Shown here: in pieces, positions 30,480 to 42,902 of the stretch
Position numbering within the stretch: the stretch's first letter is position 1
Layout of the letters: every line of letters begins with the position of its first letter
Made by a program: the position numbers and the translations under genes
The notes under the pieces: model-generated
What the model saw: only the letters and a program-made list of their open reading frames with translations
Databases searched by the model: none
What the model was told of the DNA's origin: nothing
Source of the DNA: Fomes fomentarius
Lineage: Eukaryota > Basidiomycota > Agaricomycetes > Polyporales > Polyporaceae
Assembly (NCBI GenBank): GCA_022606135.1
Contig: JABYQN010000011.1
Coordinates: forward strand, 2,232,001 to 2,296,000
Reading direction: 5' to 3'
Length of the DNA: 64,000 nucleotides

Positions 30480-33400
30480 ACACAGGTGCACGATGCCCGA
30501 GCCGCCTCAAGGTTCGCAGAGGGTAGGGGCCCGGGGCCGACTCCAAGAAGAGAAGGACGGAAATGGGGCGCGGACAGGGATCGTATACGAGCTCGGAGCG
30601 CGCTGTTCTTGAGCCGCAATCTGAGCCTAGGAAGCGTCGGGCACACCCCCCGGGGGGATGCAGTCCTGTGCTGGTCACTCCGTCCGCCCCGAAACCTTGG
30701 TGAATGGTGATGGGCCTCTGAGACAAGGTCTAGACGAGAAGCGGCTTGGCGGAACATCTGCAATACAAATCATAATCATGACTGTAGAGGCTCAGAGAGA
30801 GAGACCCTCGACGTCGACGGCGTAGGGCGGATCACTGGACACCGCGTTCCGTGCGGGAAGGGGAAGCACATCAATACGAGCGATGCAGTATGGGAGATCG
30901 TCGCTCTGGCACTGACCCGTCCCCTCCGTTCCGCATCCGAGTAGCTAATCGGGATGCGGGAAGAAGCGATGTGGAGGTAGGATGAACCGGGGACTACAAG
31001 GTACGGAGACTGGACTAGGTTGCGAGAAGTGTGGGCTGTCGGACCGATGCAGTTCAAGAATAGACAGCGGTGGGATCAGCGAGTGCGTAGAGCATTGAGT
31101 GGACGGATGCGCACGCATGGAGGGTCACCAATGGAAGGCGAGCGAGGGGAAGATCAAAGACGGTGGGTGGTAGCAAAACGGCCAATCTCTGCGATCGATG
31201 GAAAGCTGCATTTTGGAGATCCAACCGTTCAACGCGCGTGCGAGCGCCCATTCACGACAGAGCCATGTTTCGTCTCCTGTCAATCGCGTGTCAGGAGTTA
31301 ACGCCAAACTGCACCAGAGTAGCAATAGCCAAGCCATGATGTGATGATGGTCACGCAAACTCCGATTGCCTTTGCGAGGCCTTCTGAAGCGTAGGAGGCA
31401 GCCCGACCACAAAGAGCGGAAACCAAGCCCTGCATTCCGGCCCTCCGACCGTCCGGAGTTTCCAGTATGTCGACGTCATCGTAGCCTCGCCCCCTCCGAA
31501 CTCCGTAGGCGCGGAGCCTATTTTGAGAGAGGGGCGAGGGTTCGCGTAGCCTGTATCCCAGCATACAGTGCAGATCTGTCAGTGTGAGACTGGGTGCGAA
31601 GGTACTATGCTCACACCTCCCGTCGGAAGCCGTCCATTGCGCGTGCACCGGTCTCGTCTTGTTTTGCACAGCGCATGCTGGACAGTGATAGTGTTCATGA
31701 CGTCCACCGCCTCGCGTCGCGTCCAATGCAATCTTCCGGTGTTCGCGTCTACTGCCACGTTCGCCGCATCTTCAACTTCCAGTCTCCAGGCTCGAGCTTG
31801 ATGCATACGAACCGGCGTCCGTGTCCGTGTCTGTGTACTGAGTACAACGGTCAGGAACCGCGAACCTTCTCGCGAGGCGCGCTACACCTCATTTCGGGCG
31901 TATCACCATCAGACGCACATCTCTCGTCGAACCCCCGGTTCGGTACGGAATTCGAGAACGACAAGAAGGCGCGAAGCACACCTGTGATGTGATTCCCATC
32001 GAGCGGAGTGGACGGCGCATCGACCGATGGGAATTCCTCCGACCGTGTTCGAGTTCCCTTCCCTTGCCCATCGTACGTCGCGGTAGACGAAAGTCAGAAA
32101 CATGGGAGCCGTGTCCACCAGAACCCGCCCCTGTAGTGGGACCTATAGCTGTAGCCGACTGCTCAGTGTACCCGGCCGCGGAGCAAGTAAGAACAAATGA
32201 CGCAGGTCGGGCGACTGGCGGTTCTGGAGCTCGGAGGACGGAGGACGGAAGTGGGCTTGGAGCCGGAAGGCTTGATGAATTCCGGCGAGCCGTCCGGGAC
32301 ACAAACGTGCTCAGGTTTCTTTCCCCCGAACTGCGGTCGGGACGGACCTGTGCCTACCACGTTATCAAGCGTCGGCATTCAGTAACACGGACGACAGAAG
32401 AGTGGTGGTGGTCGGTCGAGAAACTTACGAGGCTTGTCGGGGGCCCGAGTTACGCCCATCCAACAGGGACGGAACATCCAAAGAACTCTGCAAAACTGGA
32501 TGGGGGTGTAAGCTATTGGGGTATTAGCCTGATCTCTCTCGCTTGTTCGGTCTGGGTTCATGAATTATGGCGACCCTGCACTATGCGCAGGGAGTTAGGT
32601 GGCAAGTGCTACTATATATTGACAGGGCAGAGCATCGCTAGCGTTTTGAGGGTGTACGTGCGTGCGTGTCAAATCACTATTACCCGTGGCATACGGTACG
32701 ATGCAATAGAGCTAGCCGCACACTAGAAGCAGCGTCGGAGAGGCGTCGGACACGGAAGGAGGCTCGCTGGTTCTACTTTATATGTTTCGTCAGTATCGCA
32801 CACGCATAGTGACAGTTCACGTTGACCGAAGCTCTGGAGCATCGAGCATTCCAGATTATGCATTACTCACCAGCTCGCCAGCAAGCGAACAGTCACCAGG
32901 ATCAAGCGACGCTCTCGACCTGGAAAACGTTTGAGGGCGAGCGAAAGACATTCGATCGTCGTTGCGGAAAGAGGCAGCACGCGAGCGCTAGATGCGGTGT
33001 CCGTGTGAGGCGGCTGCCACGAGGCGCGCTCGCGACGCGTCTCTCACGTGTGAACGTTCCTCACCCCTGTCTCTTCTCGCCCTTTTTGAGTTCTATCTAC
33101 AGTGCTCACAGACACCGCGAGAGCATAATTGCAAGAGCTAGAAGCATCAGATACCGATGTCAGGCTTTTCAGATGGTCTAGCACGACGCATACAACACCC
33201 GTCAAGGCACCCCTCGCATTCGCATATTCAGTGCGAGAGCTTGATCTAGTCTGAAGGCTGCAAGCTTGAGCTTGACGATCCGTGTTTTAGCGACTACCAG
33301 CAGCCTATGCGATTGGCGGGGATACCTACTACCCTCTGTACGCGTGAAGCAGCCGTTCGGTGATTTGCATCCTCGGAGCAGTAGCATACTAGTACCGTAA

Positions 33401-34400
33401 TCAGCGTTTATCATCCCCTCAGCGTGCAATTATGCAGGATACGTAAGTCAGCCATATGATTGCGCGAAGGCAGGCGAGTGTGCCTTGCTATCCGCGCTGC
33501 AGTCGGGCGATTATCCTATCACTATAACGCACCCGTGCATCATACGTGAGCGAATCAAACCGATGGCACTCCTGAGTCCTTAACTTTCGTCTTCCAAATC
33601 GACCGCAAAACACAATGTTGGACACGCACAAAGACCACGCTACGAACTGCTCAGTGCTCTTCGCGCAATGCATCATGCATAAGGCCGTCCATGGGCGCAG
33701 CGCGTAAAGGGTCTACCGTCTGGAGTCTGGACAGGAAGGGAGCTATAGCCTACGTTTCATGTGCTGAATTAGCACGGTGGTCGATGATCTCTTGTATGCG
33801 CCATGGCGTTCAGCTAATATGGGCACAGGGTATATGAAAGAAGCATGCATACATTCGCGATCGTCGCGACTCAAGCGCGTTTGCACTTTCCACGGTCGCC
33901 GACTCCGAGCTCGTTTCGAACCGAAGTAGTCTACAAAGTCAAGGGTTGTCATCATGGGTACAGACGGCTGCGAGCTGAGCGAGGGGGTCATGACGGCCAT
34001 TGGGTGCTCACAGCGTGGCAATCCTTTCGCCAGGGTCACCTTACCCGAAAAGTGGCCAAGCCACAAAATCTCCTTATACGGAACACGCGCGTCGAAGCGC
34101 CGTCAGTTTGAGTTCACAGCGAATATCCCGCACAACTTGGGCTGAAAACACATCGGCATGGTTGAAAATTTCCAGAGCTTCTTCAGGCCCTGGCCTTCTC
34201 TCGACCGTTTTCTGGAATCCGTACTTCGTTCACATCACATACGAAGGACACTCGCCCAGGTCGACGACTGAGCATCCCTTGAACCGATGCGACGGGCCCG
34301 GGAGATAGCTCACCCGCGCGCAGTGCACCCTTGCTCGCTGGCAGCGCGAACACTAAAGAAAACGAAGATGGCTGTTCAGGATACTGAACAAGGCCACAAT
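30480..34400 (+). repeat. Composite repeat copy 1 (R1-R2 plus linker)
   Basis: Collinear with 44240-48480 over about 4 kb. Anchors in order: TTGAGCCGCA and GGATGCAGTC; the R1 block at 30895-31110; GTGATTCCCATCGAGCGGAG near 31988; the R2 block at 32300-33200; TTGAGCTTGACGATCCGTG near 33267; CGTAAGTCAGC near 33440; ACTCAAGCGC near 33868; and GCCACAAAATCTCCTTAT near 34060. Copies have diverged with many gaps. The R3 block that follows in copy 2 is absent here. No transposase, reverse transcriptase or integrase motif was found in any frame I read. Confidence 0.75.
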
Positions 34401-34530
34401 GCATGATGCATACCGTAAGTCCGCGCTGAGAGCGTTCTATGCGACGTTCATTGATGCGCCACCGAGCGAAGCCATTGAGAAGCGCGAGATGCTCAAGCAT
34501 GTGGCCATCTCAGGGCAAGGGAACGCGTAG
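34399..34530 (+). other. Short protein-like open frame, 43 codons
   Basis: ATG 34399 to TAG 34530 reads MHDAYRKSALRAFYATFIDA then PPSEAIEKREMLKHVAISGQ. Composition and amphipathic pattern look like an exon of a real helical protein, but no splice partner or family is recognised. It sits at the downstream edge of composite repeat copy 1. It may be an exon remnant. Confidence 0.3.
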
Positions 34531-36890
34531 AAGCGAAGATAACATTGTGGGTGATAGACAGCGAAGCCATGAAGCCGTAGGCCTTACGACGCCTGTGAGA
34601 CTCAGGGTGCCAAGACAGTGGAGAGAGAGAGGCAACAATAACACGTAAACATACCGCGTCTTCCATTTCGATGCCATCCCTCCATCATCTCGCCCTATGT
34701 ACACAGGGCATCTACTTCTTCTACTTCTCTTATCTATGCGGTATAAGGCGGATCTGAAGTACCGTGCTGAACTCCTTCAGCGCACTCGACCACAGCTGGA
34801 TACGATGATGAGCACTTACTTACATGGAATGTGATGCCAACCACGAGGCCGATGCGGCCGTGGTGACTGAGCTTGATCGGAGCCACTTCCGACGCCCGAG
34901 CACAGCTTGGACCATTTGTGACAGGCCATGCCGTGGCCACATTGTGAAGACGCCTAGGAGCAGCGAATGAGGAGCCATTCGAGCCCTACGCGGCGTGGCT
35001 TGACGGGACATGGTCGAGGCCTGGGCGACTGGATTCAATGCGCAGCGCTAGACTCGACCAATGAGCGAGTTACCCATTGATGATGCGAGCACATCCGCCG
35101 ACGGACTCGGAAGTGCATGCATCCATTGACTATTCCCCGTGGACACTAGACGGCTATTACCTTCGAGGCCGTTCGCGAACCCTCAGCGCAGATAACTTAC
35201 CCGTATGCATGTTTTGACGCCTTTGAGACATCCATCTATAATGAAGAGATGTTATATACTTACTCATCGGGGTAGTATTGGCTCTCGACTCAAGCACTAT
35301 TACTACCCTCGTCTGAACCTGCTTGTAATGCCGTTTCTTAATCACGGTAAGTATTCCTCATTCTAGCAGCGACAAGATCGCGAACACAATGATGCACTGT
35401 GCCTTCCGATACCGACTGGTGCAAACGAATCAGTGTGACTCTGCTGCCAGGGCCAATCCACGTTCGCGGGACTTGGCGTCTACTCGCGTCTCGCGCTCAC
35501 CTGGTCGCGTCGCCTCATGTTGCGCCGACTTTCCAATCCTGTGAATGCGAGGTTCGCTCGAGCAGAGAGGGATGCAATCTCCTGGTCCCATCTAACTAAA
35601 GTATGTGAGCCTGAGCTTACAACGATACGTATAGCAGACTTTCTGGCATGTCGTTCAATCTAACTCCCATATCGGCTTACTACCCAAAAGTTCTGCGCCA
35701 TCGCCCGAACTCGAACGCCAGGGAGAAGAGAGGTTGTAGGACTAGGAACAGCCGGCAAGGTCCGAAATTCATGGAACCTCCCCCTTCCCGTCTCGGAGGA
35801 ATGCGATGGCCCGTCTTGAGTTCAGTTGCAGGATGTGTCCACGTGGAGCACGCGCGATAACTTGATATGGCATAGATAGATTGACGTCACTGGTACTGGT
35901 AGGAAGATGGAGCAAGAAGAGAAGAGGAAGAAGGCAGCAAGGTCGGACCGGGCCGTGGCTTTCCAGGTGTCGCTATGACGCCATCGATGGAAGCCACCGA
36001 CCGAGATAGGCTGTCGCTTGCATGTTTTCGAGGTCCTGATCCTGGACGTTGTGGTCTGGGCGCGCTGGGTAAGTACGTCTATAACACGACATGCACGCAT
36101 AACGCGGGGCGAGGGGAGAGCAGATGACCCCGAGCTGTACAGGCGCGAATACGGATTTGTAGTACTGTCGCGTTGTAGGGTACAAACGCCCCCACTGCCG
36201 AATTCTGGCAACCTTGTCAGCATGAACCGGACGCAGAAGAAGACGAGATGCGCCTACATACAACGCTACATAACGCATTCGTGGTCCGGACTCGACTCCG
36301 GGCGCGCCGTCTCATGTGCACAGGACGAGAGGATCGCGAAGTGCAGTAGTAGTTGTGCGACCCGACCCACCGCGGGCATGTTCCCATTACAAGTGCGACC
36401 AATGTGTGGAGGTGTAACTGTAAAGCTCCCATTCTCTTCTCACTGACGGCTATGGTCGAGACTCAGGCCGAGGAACCATACTCGCGTTCATCTACCCGGC
36501 AAGCGCCGAGGCTTCGACTCCAGCTACATGTGTTCTCCGCGAAACATTGCGTTTCACACTCAGCAGCACGCCGGAGCACGAAAGCGGCGTGGGTGCCTCG
36601 TAACAAGTGCGCTGAACATGAGAGCTAGGCTATGCTCCGCCGAACAATCGTGTTGCCAATGAGGGTGTGTGCATCAGATAGGCAGGTATACAAAACAGGA
36701 GTCTTGGCCCCCTTTCCTGCATCGCGCTTTTCCTATCGGCTAAGACGAAAGCCATGGAGAGATCCCAAGCTGGTAGGACACGCACCAGCGCGAGGCGAGA
36801 GATCGATATCCGTCCCAGCGGTGAGAAGGGGACTACGTAGTCGCCTAATGAGACGCCATCAGGAGTATACTGAGCACGGGGCACGAAAGA
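34531..36890. other. Gene-poor spacer
   Basis: Open frames are short and overlap on both strands. A minus-strand stretch ending near 35973 (DHNVQDQDLENMQATAYLGR) is protein-like but isolated. The left inverted-repeat arm begins at 36891; whether homology extends further left cannot be judged because the other arm leaves the window. Confidence 0.4.
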
Positions 36891-39800
36891 GGACATGGGA
36901 TGGTTAGAAGGATACTCGGGGACTCGGGATATCGGACGACGTACCGGACTTGACGCGCACTGTAGCGATCATCTGCGTTCCCTGCGCGTGACGATGTCTT
37001 TCAGGTAATTCAGCCACGGTAGTCGGCAGGACGCTGCAGTTCATGTCCGTCCATCCACGAAGGCTTGGCCTTGAGAGGCAGATTAAGGTTGCGCCGTGCC
37101 GCCGTGCCGCGATGCATGCAGCAACTGCCATAATGGGAGTGGCCGTCATGCGCGCGAAGCAGTACATACAAGCTTATTGAAGTTGTGACGCACCGGTATC
37201 GCTATGCGTGCAAGACACATGGACGGCGCATGGTTGCCTCTTGTTGTGCCCCCACGACATGGAGGCATGCCGCACCGACGTTGTGAGTCATGCAATTCAA
37301 AGACGGGACGAGCAGGTGACCGCGTCGTGCGTGTGTGATCAGAACCGCCTTGCGCCTCTCATCTTGTGAAGCCGACGGCGGAAGGTGCTTGGTCGCGATC
37401 GAGGTTTACTCGACTTCGGAAAACGGGGGCGCATCCCGGGCATGCGTGCGCTGTGGAGGAGAATGGGGATCATGAGACGGAGAACGGTGCTCGTGCAGGT
37501 GGGGCGGGGAAGAAGGATGGAGAGCTCGCGCGAGTATCTTGGATACCAGCCCTGCGATCGGTTTCATGCACCAGATTGTACCAGCCACATCGCCACATAG
37601 GATATTCCGTGGTGTTACAACGGGTACGGCAACCAAGCAGGAAGCAAGTGCAGGCGATATGCACTGCTACAAGCGCGTCGGAACAGGCCCGCGATGCTCC
37701 AACTGAACGGAGCCCAGTGGCAAGTAGACGAGCCCCGGTGTCCCACTTGTCTGCACTTCTTGGCCTAATCGCCTTCGTTGCGTGTCTTGCCGAGAATCGG
37801 GGGTGGGACGCGGGATCCTCCGCCGAACGACACACTCGACTGGGGGCGGGAGGCCATACACGCGTAAATAGTACACACATTATCCGAGTCTTGTCGTGTC
37901 GTCATACTGAGCTCGGGCCTACATAGCGACATCAGGATTAGCGAGCGTGTATGCATGATCTGAAGAGTGCACTACATAGATATGCTCACCTGAGCGAACA
38001 CGGCAACTCGACGCAGAGTGCGACGGGAGGCCAGAGATACCACATCGGGCCAGGTCACTTGACCGCGAGACCCGGGAGAGCCTGAGCCTAGCGTGATCGT
38101 GCACTTGCGCAGTACTTCACGCAAGTGCGATGATCGAGCATGGTCCTAGGCTGACATCATACATGAGATATCGACGTACTGCCCGGGATAGCTCGTGGTG
38201 GCGTACCAACTCACACAGGGGGTACAGTCAAGCACGGGATCAAACTTGCGTGCAGATACATGTATCCATGATCCATCCATCTAGATGATCGCCATAGAGC
38301 GGATGTGGAAGGTGCAGTCGCTTGAGGGAGGCCTAGCAATGACAGCATAGAGGATGCGGAAGTGATGGTACGTGAAGGAGTGCGAGTGACCAGAATGATA
38401 TCGACCTTGCGCGATCGTGCGTGCCGCGCTCGCCACTAGACCACAAGAAGCACTTGAGCTCCGGACGAGTACATGTTGATGCGCGATATCGCAGCAGAGA
38501 TAGAAGCTGGGATGAGCTCTTCGCGGAAGGTGATGTTAGAGCGTGAGAGATTGAGCGAGTATGATGTTGAGAGCCAGAAGTCTGATACTATCGTAGGGAG
38601 GACGTAGGAAGGTAGATGTACAACGCGAAGTGCAATGAGACCTCTTGAGACACGGATTCCACGACAGGCGCAGGGCTGTCGAAGAGAGCGATGGAAGCTA
38701 TATGACATGTATTCCAACTCCCAGCTCCGAGGACGCCGGGTGTGCCCATCATGTCAGCGAATGGCGTAAAACACCGTGCATGTCGTGTGATAACGAACAT
38801 GCTCAATCGCCTCCGAAGGTACTCCACGGTGTGGCCAGAATATCTACTCTGGCACCGAGCCCCGAACTCCGACTATAGCAGTACCAGGCTTGCCAATCGT
38901 AGTCGGAATCGAGATATCGAGAACCACTGGCGGTAAGCAGCGAGGTCATTAACTGATCATTAACAGCACGGCACGCGCGCGCGGCCGTCAAAGAAACGCA
39001 GCGAGAGAGCTATTAGGACATACCTCAAGGACAATCATGCGGCCGCGTTACGACACGCGAGCCACGCCGTGTGAGATCCTAGGAGAGTCGGAGATGTCAC
39101 GAGACGCGCAGGGCACCACACACGAGAACCTGTTCAATCCTGCTCCATCGAAATAGGGATAAATATATCGGCGGTAACGTACATGTACCAGACCGAGCGC
39201 CAGGATGTGGGGGAACAATGAATGGGAGGAAAACGGCGAGTGTATAATGGAGAGTGCAGACGTACGGCATCACGGTTGGAACATAACTCTATGTCTTGAA
39301 GCCCGCGTGCGTGACCTGATACAACATCTGGAGGAAGTTGAGCGGAGACGAAGCTGTGGATGCAGAAGTAGATATGGGCGCGTGGATGTCAGATGAAACG
39401 CGCTGAGCTCTTGTATCACCGGGCGGGGATTAGGCCTGTTTTGCACAGATGGCTCGAGAATGAAGAGACAAAGATCAAGAGAGGAAAGTTGGCGGCGTCC
39501 TGAATACGACCGGGCAAGATGGCCGTGGGTGTTGTGCGTTTGAAGAAGCGGGATAATGGAGGAGAGGTCGCAAAGGGCCGAGCGCGTGGGGTAGGCTTTA
39601 GAAAGTAGGCTGTGGCCCATTCCGTAGGTGCACGCGCCTAGCTAAGATGAAGGAGGAACGTGATTCGTATTCTCAACGATTGAATCCGAACGTGTGGCCA
39701 GCTTCTAGATGGTGGAGGAGGAAGGAGAGCAGGGCCACTGTAGCGCGCGCGTGTGTACTGGCTTCAGCGCGCCACCACGTGGCCGACAAGTCCGTTTTCG

Positions 39801-40310
39801 TGGTCCCAGGTCCATGCTGAACTCAGACTCAGAGTCACCGGCACCGGCCAGCCTTGGGTCTGAAGGATGAGGTACAGTACTGCTCTTCTTCAGAATCAGA
39901 GCATGTCCGCTGAGCCTCATCCAAATATAGAGAGACACCAAAAGGCAGGAAGGTAATCCAAACCACTGACTGACGCGATCCTCCGAAATCTACGTAATCA
40001 TTCAGCAAATCGTCTGTCCCAGAAAGACGGACGAGTTCTACCTCTATCTCATCTCTCCTATGGCGACAAACCGCTCAATCGTAGATTGCGGATATTCATC
40101 ATCATGGTAGTACACGGTACAGAGGGAAACTGTCAACACCACGGCCCTACTAACTCATTTTGTTTGTTCGCGCAAGCCGTCAGACACCCAAGGCGCAGTG
40201 ATCTCGGTGGGTGTGGGACTGTATGCAGTATGCAGTATTACAGCCCAGACATGGCACGAAACATAACTCACGACTCATTATGCAGACACGCATCACTGAG
40301 ATATAGCCGA
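36891..40310 (-). repeat. Long inverted repeat, left arm
   Basis: Reverse complement of this segment matches 60715-64000 nearly end to end. Matching pieces include the open frames MYCFARMTATPIMAVAACIA (minus strand here, plus at 63724), MHDHARLRLSRVSRSSDLAR (minus at 38104, plus at 62755) and SKAYPTRSALCDLSSIIPLL (minus near 39605, plus at 61284). Similarity is high in the middle and fades near 40300 / 60720. Differences within those frames mostly change amino acids, so they do not look constrained. A hairpin (GCACTTGCG...CGCAAGTGC) at 38101-38128 is kept in both arms. No transposition protein seen. Confidence 0.88.
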
Positions 40311-40611
40311 GTCGTCGACATCGTTGTGCTGTGATGCCCTCTCCGAAGATCGCGCGGAGCACGAAAATCTAGGCGGAGAAGGCGGCTTGTTCCGAGACTG
40401 TGTCGACGCGCTTATCTGTGCCAGCTGTAAACATCATAGTCTGAGTCACCACCTCATCTGTCGACGGGTGCCATAGTTCAGTTATTCAGACTTCGACTCG
40501 ACCTCGACTGTTGCACCTGCCTGGGGATAGAACGAGATGGGAGTGCGTTATCTGCTTATGCACCTGGTGAGGACAGCGACTGATTGAATGGGTAGAGCAT
40601 TAAAGAGAATA

Positions 40612-42902
40612 CGATGAACCCAAATGGCCTCACACCCACCGTAACAGCATTGAAGGCAGAGCTTGATGAGAATGTCAAACGCCTCCGAGGCGCAGTGGTG
40701 GGCGGCCCGACCCTCGCCCAGGCCCAGAAAATCTTTGATGAGTGAGAGGATATTGCGGGGCATCGGGTTACGTCAACGAATGACGAATGATGTTGGGGCA
40801 GACCTCCGCCAGAACCCACAGTACTATGAACGAGTCCGTCCAGGTGATGTCACGCTCGGAGGCATTACTCTTGAAGATCTATTTGCAATCGTCAGGCAAC
40901 GAGACCTGCCACCGATGATGAACGATATCTCCATCAATAGAACCCAAAACTCACGCTCTCAGGACGAGATCCTCCTCGGGATGTCTCGCCGCTCGATAGA
41001 TGTGCTACGGGTTGCACCCGGCAGTCTGCCGACGAAGTTCAAGACTAACGAGGACGCTCAGCGGCTATATCACGCCCACGTTTGGAGCGCGATAGAGGAG
41101 CCAGTCTCGCTCAGGAGGTCGAACCGTTCGGCTCACAACGAGAACGAAGTCAGGGAAATGATGAAAGATGCGCTACAAGCACTCAGCTCGTTGCACTATG
41201 CCTATGACCTATGCGGTGATGCTGGTCGGTCCGCACGTGAGGCCGGGATGGACGCCTACGAATGGCGTACGGACAGCGGCAGCACTGGGAATGGAACTAT
41301 TCCTGACCTCGTGCTGAGGGAGTACGGACAGAGTAACGATCAGGGAGTCCTCTCCATCGAGCTGAAGACGTTCGTGATGTTTGTGAGCCATTTTGTGGAT
41401 TTGGATGGTGTTGTCACGGCTGGCCGAATGAAGGTGCCGCTCCCCATGAAGGACCTCCGTGCGAGGGTCGATGAGACCCTGCGGCTCACGCAGAAGCCTC
41501 CGATGGAGTGGCCGGCGGATGGTCAAGAACCGAAGTTGTCGACGGCGGAGTCTATATGGCTCCAGGTGAGTGCAGGAACTGACTGTAGTCGCGAAAGTTG
41601 GCTAACTGAATCGGACGCAGGTGTTCAACCAGCTTGTCCGGTTGCATACCTCATTCGGGGTCTTCGGATGCCAGGAGGTCTTCTACCTTGTCGAGAGGAC
41701 TGACCAATCCGCCATGAGTGTCGAGGGACCATATGTGCGGCCGACCTTTTTCAAGCAGCTGGCCCAGTGGCGGGGCCGGCAGTCGGAGAGTGCGTCGAGT
41801 ACCCCCGAATCGACGCCGGTGGCTGGGCCATCAAGATCGAATGCGAGTACTCCCGGTGGGAAGAAGATTACTCCCAGGGCGACAAAGGCGGGACGGAGTT
41901 CGGGAAGTTCGTTGACCCCGAACCCGCCGAAGGCTCCGACGGATGAGCGGCTTGAACCGCTTGTTGGTACGGTGGAGCAGCCGAGGAACGAGGGGAGCAC
42001 GGCGGATATCTTGGACTTCATTGTGCAGGCTGCTGCGGTGAGTGCTCACGATGAGACCTGGGCTGAATCAATGTATATTGATGTCAATGTTTGCAGTGCT
42101 GGACAGCCGGGGCGTACACGAAGCAAGTCGAAATCGCTGACTGCTGTGCGGCAGCTGACGCTCATACAATGTCAGAACGACACCGGAGCCGTACAAGCAG
42201 GCAGACCTGGCGATGGTTCCGAAGTCAAATTAGTAGCCTGTGGCTTTTGCAGCGGTGGGGTGAGCACCAGCTTGTGCATGCGCGCGCCGTGAAGTTTCGG
42301 TCGATCTCTGGGTATGTGAACGAGCCCGTGGTGCGGAAGGGCAACGCGATCGGCGTGAAGTGGACGATGCTTGACATCTTCTTTTTCTGTGTTTCGTGGC
42401 TTCTGAGTGCGATATGCGGCTACGCTCCGGTGCTTCAAGTGTGCAGATATGCCGGCCGGGGATCGACTGCGACGGTCTACCGGGGACATTATTCTGGTGT
42501 CCGATTTGTGGTGAAGAAGCCGGTGGAGGGCGAGGTTGCATGGAGGGAGTGGCGTGGGCTCGTCGCGCGGCTTCCGAACGACCTGGCTGCGTTGTCGCAG
42601 CTTCCTATCCCGAGGTACTATGGACTGTTCGGCGGGGAGTTAGACAACGTGATCGTCATGTCGGATTGCGGTTCGCCTATCAGCCCTTTAGCGTTGGATG
42701 AGGAGATGCGGTGCGTGCTGATCTTGTTCGAAATACTGTTGAGAGTGCTGTGCTAACGAGAGTGGGCAGGGCGAAGGTGGAGGACGCGATTGCAGAGATT
42801 GAGGCGGCTGGCCTTTCTCCTACCGACGTGTCGTTCACTAATGCGGTGGTGCAGGGTGACCGGGTGACGATCGTGGACTTTGCGGATGATGATATGCTGT
42901 AG
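40612..42902 (+). CDS. PD-(D/E)XK-like plus kinase-like fusion protein, frame disturbed
   Basis: Likely start ATG 40612 (MNPNGLTPTVTALKAEL). That frame meets TGA near 40744, and the main frame (ADLRQNPQYYERVRPGD) continues to 41565. Later exons are 41621-42037, 42097-42710 and 42770-42902, with normal splice sites. The first half contains GTIPDLVLREYG and, after a short loop, GVLSIELKT, the spacing of a PD-(D/E)XK nuclease core. A linker rich in S, T and P follows. The second half has a kinase N-lobe: GRGSTATVYRG (glycine loop), RFVVKKP (lysine), EWRGLVARL, then PRYYGLFG and VIVMSDCG (hinge); the last exon has TDVSFTNAV (D...N) and VTIVDFADDD (DFG position). HRD is not kept. Between about 42160 and 42290 the conserved text (KLVACGFCSGGVSTS) is in another frame, needing two further indels. 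Similar nuclease-kinase pairings occur in Crinkler-type effectors; relation to those is inference. Confidence 0.7.

Noticed and set aside
36904..37167. 87-codon frame MYCFARMTATP... present in both inverted-repeat arms
   Set aside because: The differences between the arms mostly change amino acids, and no start or splice context supports it.
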